This document shows positions 7,062 to 10,003 of a stretch of DNA of 10,003 nt, one piece after another; position 1 is the first letter of the stretch; each line of letters begins with the position of its first letter. The DNA is taken from the NCBI GenBank assembly GCA_900553245.1, contig USCP01000054.1:1-10003 (forward strand), read 5' to 3'. Below the pieces are notes generated by a model, which was not told where the DNA came from, ran no database searches, and was given only the letters and a program-made list of their open reading frames with translations. A program made the position numbers and the translations under genes. The DNA is from an uncultured Peptococcaceae bacterium (GTDB lineage: Bacteria; Bacillota; Peptococcia; Peptococcales; Peptococcaceae).

Positions 7062-8315
7062 ATGACGCACATTGCGAAAATGATTCAAGATAAATTAAAT
7101 GGGACCACTCATACGAAAGATGATTTTGAAAAAATGGTGGAAATGCTTCGTGATAAAACCTATGATGAAGCACAGCTTGCTGCTTGGTTAATGGCTGTAA
7201 GATGTTTAGGGCTTTCTATGGAAGAAACGGCCGATTTAACGATGGCAATGGTGACAAAACCAGCCGGTGATGAACTATTAACTAGCGTGATTGATAAGCA
7301 CAGTACCGGCGGGGTCGGTGATAGTGTGACGCTTCTGGTAGTACCAATTGTAGCAGCCTGTGGTGTGCCATTGATTAAACTGTCCGGTAAGATGCTTGGC
7401 TTTACCGGTGGGACCATTGACAAGCTGTTAGCGATTCCGGGAATTGACTTAGAAAAGAAGCCGGCGGATATTAAGATGCAGGTAGAAGAAGTAGGCGCAT
7501 ATATCGGTATGCAAACAGATAATTTGTGCTTTGCTGACAAAATCATGTATGAATTGCGAGACCGCACAGGATCGGTGGCTTCGATTCCGTTAATTTGTTC
7601 TAGTATTCTATCGAAAAAGCTATCCACAGGCGCAGAAAGGCTTGTAATCAATTTAAAATACGGCAATGGTGCATTCATTGGTTCTTATGAGGAAGCACTT
7701 GTACTCAAACAATATATGTTATGTGTTTGCGAAAAAAATAATGTGCCGGCGAAGATTGTTATTGAAGAAACCAATCAACCAATTGCCAACGTTATTGGCA
7801 CTGGGCTTGAAATTCAAAATATCTATAGCATTTTAAACAATGAGATTGAGGCATGTGACCGTGAAGATCATTTGATTGAAGTTTCTCTGAATATCTCTGC
7901 GGAAATGGTGGCATTAGCGAAGGATATTCCATATGAGGACGCAGAGGCGCAATGTTTAAATGCCTGGGATAGTGGTGCAGCAAAGATTGTGTTTGAAAAA
8001 ATGATTGATGCTCAAGGCGGGCATTTAAATGAATTGATGAAGAAATTGCCAAAATATCATTGTGCGGTAAAGGCGACATCCAATGGCCGAGTCGATACAA
8101 TCAATACCACTAAAATTGGTCAATTGACCAATGATTACGCAGTTTCAGATGCAAACGCAATTGATCCGTTATTTGGTCTAGTGATTGAAAAGCATCTTGG
8201 GGATATGGTTAAAGAAAACGATACTTTAGCAACAGTACACTATAACGATGGCTTAAATGGTGAACGTCTTAAAACCTTAATTGATGAGTTACAAGATTGC
8301 TATAAAATCAAATAA
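7062..8315 (+). CDS. pdp: Pyrimidine-nucleoside phosphorylase / thymidine phosphorylase, divergent
   Basis: The enzyme splits thymidine, uridine or deoxyuridine with phosphate into base and (deoxy)ribose 1-phosphate, a salvage and pentose-recovery reaction in the cytoplasm. In the 417 residues the phosphate-site motif DKHSTGGVGD (K79, H80, S81) is intact, as is the pyrimidine-site series YELRDRTG (R166) with S181 and K185 in SSILSKK. The glycine loop SGKMLGFTGGTID (108-120) and INLKYGNGAFI (196-206) follow the family pattern but differ at usually fixed positions: the common SGRGLGHTGGT reads with K, M and F. The C-terminal alpha/beta domain is present but the protein is slightly shorter than the usual 430-440. 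Its 1-nt gap after xerD indicates co-transcription. In Bacillus, xerD (ripX) also adjoins nucleoside catabolism genes (drm, pupG). Family assignment is secure; exact base preference is not, so the symbol is provisional. Confidence 0.85.
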   Translation: MTHIAKMIQDKLNGTTHTKDDFEKMVEMLRDKTYDEAQLAAWLMAVRCLGLSMEETADLTMAMVTKPAGDELLTSVIDKHSTGGVGDSVTLLVVPIVAACGVPLIKLSGKMLGFTGGTIDKLLAIPGIDLEKKPADIKMQVEEVGAYIGMQTDNLCFADKIMYELRDRTGSVASIPLICSSILSKKLSTGAERLVINLKYGNGAFIGSYEEALVLKQYMLCVCEKNNVPAKIVIEETNQPIANVIGTGLEIQNIYSILNNEIEACDREDHLIEVSLNISAEMVALAKDIPYEDAEAQCLNAWDSGAAKIVFEKMIDAQGGHLNELMKKLPKYHCAVKATSNGRVDTINTTKIGQLTNDYAVSDANAIDPLFGLVIEKHLGDMVKENDTLATVHYNDGLNGERLKTLIDELQDCYKIK

Positions 8316-8319
8316 ACGC

Positions 8320-8361
8320 CACAAAAAGTTAACATAATATTTATTATGAGAAGTTCTTGTG
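8320..8361 (+). promoter_or_regulatory. Nested AT-rich palindrome in the phosphorylase-MATE spacer
   Basis: A 16-bp inverted repeat, CATAATA-TT-TATTATG (8333-8348), lies inside a longer imperfect palindrome whose outer arms are CACAA (8320-8324) and TTGTG (8357-8361). It could be a transcription factor operator for the MATE gene or a weak terminator hairpin. The nearest T-rich run (about 8374-8385) is 12 nt beyond the stem, which is poor for an intrinsic terminator. I found no convincing -35/-10 pair in the 134-nt spacer. Confidence 0.35.
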
Positions 8362-8449
8362 ACAAATAAATCCCTTTTTCTTTTTACATACCACTTCCAT
8401 CCTCAATAAGAGTTTTATTCAAGTAATATAAATTTAAGGAGGCTCATGC

Positions 8450-9769
8450 ATGAACTTTCTTACTTACGATATAAAAAAATTGTACGTAAAATATTTGTTA
8501 GCATCGATTGGTAGTGCTACTGTTATGTCCATCTATAGTTTTGTTGATGCTATTGCTGTTGGACAAGCTGTCGGACCTATGGGGACTGCTGCTATTGCTG
8601 TTTTGAATCCCTTTTTTAGTATTATGGTATTCCTGGGTATCCTTTGTGGTATTGGTGGTGCCGTTTTAATGGGAAATGCCAAAGGCGAAGGTCTTGAAAA
8701 GCGTGGTAATGAGTACTTTACTGCTGCACTTCTTATGATGTGTATTATTGTTGCCATTGGCTGGATTCTAGCATTTTTGTTTCACGAACCAATTTTTCGT
8801 TTTTTTGGCGCGGATGATGAGTCTATGCCATATGTAATGGAATATGGTAAATGGTTGATCTGGTTTTTTCCGGCCTACATCCTCCCCCTCTTTTTAGCGG
8901 CTTTTTTGCGTAATGACGGCGCGCCGGGATTAGCCACTGCCGGTGTGATTATTGGTGGTTCCTTCAATGTTTTTGGTGACTGGTTATTTTGTTTCCCTTT
9001 GGATATGGGAATGACTGGGGCAGCCATTGCTACAGTTGGTGGCGCTGGAATTCAAGCGATAGTGATGTGTTTACATTTTTTCCGAAAAGAAAAATGTCAT
9101 TTGAAACTGGTTTTTTCAAAGTATATTTTATCTGATATGCGACGGGTTTTTACTTTTGGGTTTGGATCTGGGGTTTTGGATTTTGGCAATGTAGTCATTG
9201 CAATCATCATCAATAATCAAATTCTGCGTTATGGTGGCGTTGCTGCGTTATCTGTTTATGGTGCAGTCGGAACGATTTCGTTGTTGTTCCAAGCATTGTT
9301 TGGGGGTGTTGGTCAAGCCGCTCAACCTTTGGTGTCTATGAATTATGGTGCTCACAAGTATGAGCGTGTTCAAAAAGTGTTTAAAATGGCTTTAATGACC
9401 GTGATTGCATTTGGTATGCTCTTTACTGCGGTGGGCGAGTGCCTTCCTATTCAAATTACGCAGCTCTTTATCAATGCTTCTCAAGAAGTATTGGATGTTG
9501 CGCCGTTTGTATTTAGATATTACTTCCCCTTCTTTTTGTTCTTAGGATTGAGTGTGTTTGCAACCTATTATTTGCAGTCTATTATGCGTGAGCGTCTTGC
9601 GATGACCATTTCTGTCTTAAGAAGTTTGATTCTCAGTAGCTTGATGCTTATTGTTCTTCCAAGGATATTTGGCTTGATGGGTGTGTTTATAGCCATGCCT
9701 GTTTCAGAGTGTATTGTAGCAATTTTAGCGCTCATCCTTATGAAACGTGCAAATCGCTCTTTAGTATAA
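8450..9769 (+). CDS. MATE family multidrug/Na+ (or H+) antiporter
   Basis: MATE proteins are inner-membrane antiporters that export cationic drugs, dyes or metabolites in exchange for Na+ or H+. The 439 residues contain about twelve hydrophobic segments (roughly 15-35, 44-71, 90-112, 131-153, 161-180, 188-210, 231-255, 262-290, 309-330, 350-375, 382-404 and 408-431) in two pseudo-symmetric halves, with no cleavable signal peptide. Family motifs are RNDGAPGLATAG (154-165) followed by NVFGDWLF (173-180) in the first half, and GQAAQPLVSMNYGAHKYERV (288-307) in the second. Length is typical of the DinF/NorM-like families. The start at 8450 follows AAGGAGG (8436-8442) by 7 nt; an out-of-frame ATG at 8446 is ignored. 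The gene stands alone, with a 134-nt spacer before it and a strong terminator after it, so it is probably its own transcription unit. Substrate cannot be predicted. Confidence 0.92.
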   Translation: MNFLTYDIKKLYVKYLLASIGSATVMSIYSFVDAIAVGQAVGPMGTAAIAVLNPFFSIMVFLGILCGIGGAVLMGNAKGEGLEKRGNEYFTAALLMMCIIVAIGWILAFLFHEPIFRFFGADDESMPYVMEYGKWLIWFFPAYILPLFLAAFLRNDGAPGLATAGVIIGGSFNVFGDWLFCFPLDMGMTGAAIATVGGAGIQAIVMCLHFFRKEKCHLKLVFSKYILSDMRRVFTFGFGSGVLDFGNVVIAIIINNQILRYGGVAALSVYGAVGTISLLFQALFGGVGQAAQPLVSMNYGAHKYERVQKVFKMALMTVIAFGMLFTAVGECLPIQITQLFINASQEVLDVAPFVFRYYFPFFLFLGLSVFATYYLQSIMRERLAMTISVLRSLILSSLMLIVLPRIFGLMGVFIAMPVSECIVAILALILMKRANRSLV

Positions 9770-9781
9770 TTATTGATGCAT

Positions 9782-9825
9782 AAAAAACGGCACTTTCAAT
9801 TTATAAATTGAAAGTGCCGTTTTTT
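9782..9825 (+). terminator. Bidirectional intrinsic terminator after the MATE gene
   Basis: This is a perfect 44-bp palindrome: 22 bases at 9782-9803 are the exact reverse complement of 9804-9825. The stem core is CGGCACTTTCAATTT, flanked by six A on the left and six T on the right, so a U tract forms whichever strand is transcribed. It starts 12 nt after the MATE stop. The T of a minus-strand TAA stop (9826-9824) lies at 9826, just outside the palindrome, and its two A's lie in the right arm, fitting convergent genes sharing one terminator. Confidence 0.93.
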
Positions 9826-9961
9826 AATTTGAGGTACGGTTCTTTTTAGTGATAAAGAATGATAAAACGAGTGAAACAACAAGGAATAGTGCGATATACA
9901 TATAGTCGGTGTTAACCGCTTCTACTGCTGCGATTTTATAGGCGTGACTGGATTCGTTCAT
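9824..9961 (-). CDS. Short membrane-segment reading frame, possibly the 3' end of a minus-strand transporter gene
   Basis: On the minus strand, 45 codons run from ATG at 9961 to TAA ending at 9824. There is one clear hydrophobic stretch, YMYIALFLVVSLVLSFFI (residues 20-37), followed by the basic tail TKKNRTSN. This resembles the last transmembrane helix and tail of 14-helix DHA2-type MFS transporters, which often end in a similar LSFF-basic pattern; that match is from memory and weak. There is no good ribosome binding site before the ATG, and the same frame has TAG at 9970-9968 and TGA at 9994-9992. It is therefore either a broken gene end, an independent single-helix small protein, or chance. 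The stop codon abutting a bidirectional terminator argues that real minus-strand coding ends here. Confidence 0.4.
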   Translation of the reverse strand: MNESSHAYKIAAVEAVNTDYMYIALFLVVSLVLSFFITKKNRTSN

Positions 9962-10003
9962 AGGCAGCTAGTTGGCGGCCTTTAGAAAGTGTCAGGACTT
10001 TGC
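9936..10003 (-). CDS. Possible C-terminal end of a minus-strand gene entering from the right edge (partial)
   Basis: A second minus-strand frame is open from the right edge to a TAA ending at 9936. It encodes only 21 visible residues, beginning KVLTLSKGRQLAAYERIQ. It overlaps the 45-codon frame by 26 nt. LTLSKGR is reminiscent of the LTxKGR wing segment of MarR-type regulators, but in those proteins about 40 more residues usually follow, so this is at best a hint. It may instead be the out-of-frame upstream part of the same gene. Too short to assign. Confidence 0.25.
   Translation of the reverse strand, partial: KVLTLSKGRQLAAYERIQSRL

Noticed and set aside
7160..7678. A 172-codon open frame on the minus strand
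   Set aside because: It lies wholly opposite the well-supported phosphorylase gene, has no recognisable domain and reads as an antisense shadow.
8316..8449. Riboswitch or clear sigma-70 promoter before the MATE gene
   Set aside because: No conserved riboswitch core is recognisable, and TTAACA (8329-8334) or TATAAA (8427-8432) lack a partner at proper spacing.

Overview
The window looks like chromosome from an anaerobic, amino-acid- or organic-acid-fermenting Firmicute with low-to-moderate GC, possibly Negativicutes or Clostridia-like. This taxonomic call is an inference. It rests on the 2-hydroxyacyl-CoA dehydratase activase-type proteins, the AGGAGG-type ribosome binding sites, the U-tract terminators, and a PcrA-type rather than proteobacterial UvrD-type helicase. 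All certain genes are on the + strand. I see no rRNA, tRNA, CRISPR array or insertion sequence.

Region 1 (1-3970) holds two overlapping genes for a large ATP-dependent iron-sulfur reductase-like protein. The first gene is cut by the left window edge. It has most of one BadF/HgdC-type ATPase half, a complete second ATPase half, a cysteine cluster and one dehydratase-like half. The second gene supplies another dehydratase-like half. In many relatives, as I recall them, these parts form one chain of about 1400 residues; here they are separated by a stop/start overlap with a strong ribosome binding site. An intrinsic terminator closes the unit.

Region 2 (3992-8315) is a tight unit of pcrA (DNA helicase), xerD (tyrosine recombinase) and a divergent pyrimidine-nucleoside phosphorylase gene. 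The gaps are 2-3 nt and 1 nt, so co-transcription is very likely. The genes join chromosome maintenance with nucleoside salvage, similar in spirit to the xerD/drm/pupG neighbourhood of Bacillus.

Region 3 (8316-9825) has a 134-nt spacer with an AT-rich palindrome, then a MATE-family efflux transporter gene with a strong ribosome binding site. It ends in a perfect 44-bp palindrome that should terminate transcription in both directions.

Region 4 (9826-10003) carries the 3' end of minus-strand coding sequence. A short membrane-anchor-like reading frame of 45 codons is visible, and a second minus-strand frame enters from the right edge and overlaps it. The parent gene lies mostly outside the window.

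The helicase, recombinase and transporter are ordinary family members. The most interesting item is the split, internally duplicated activase/reductase pair. It belongs to a recognised but functionally obscure family, so I do not claim a wholly new system.
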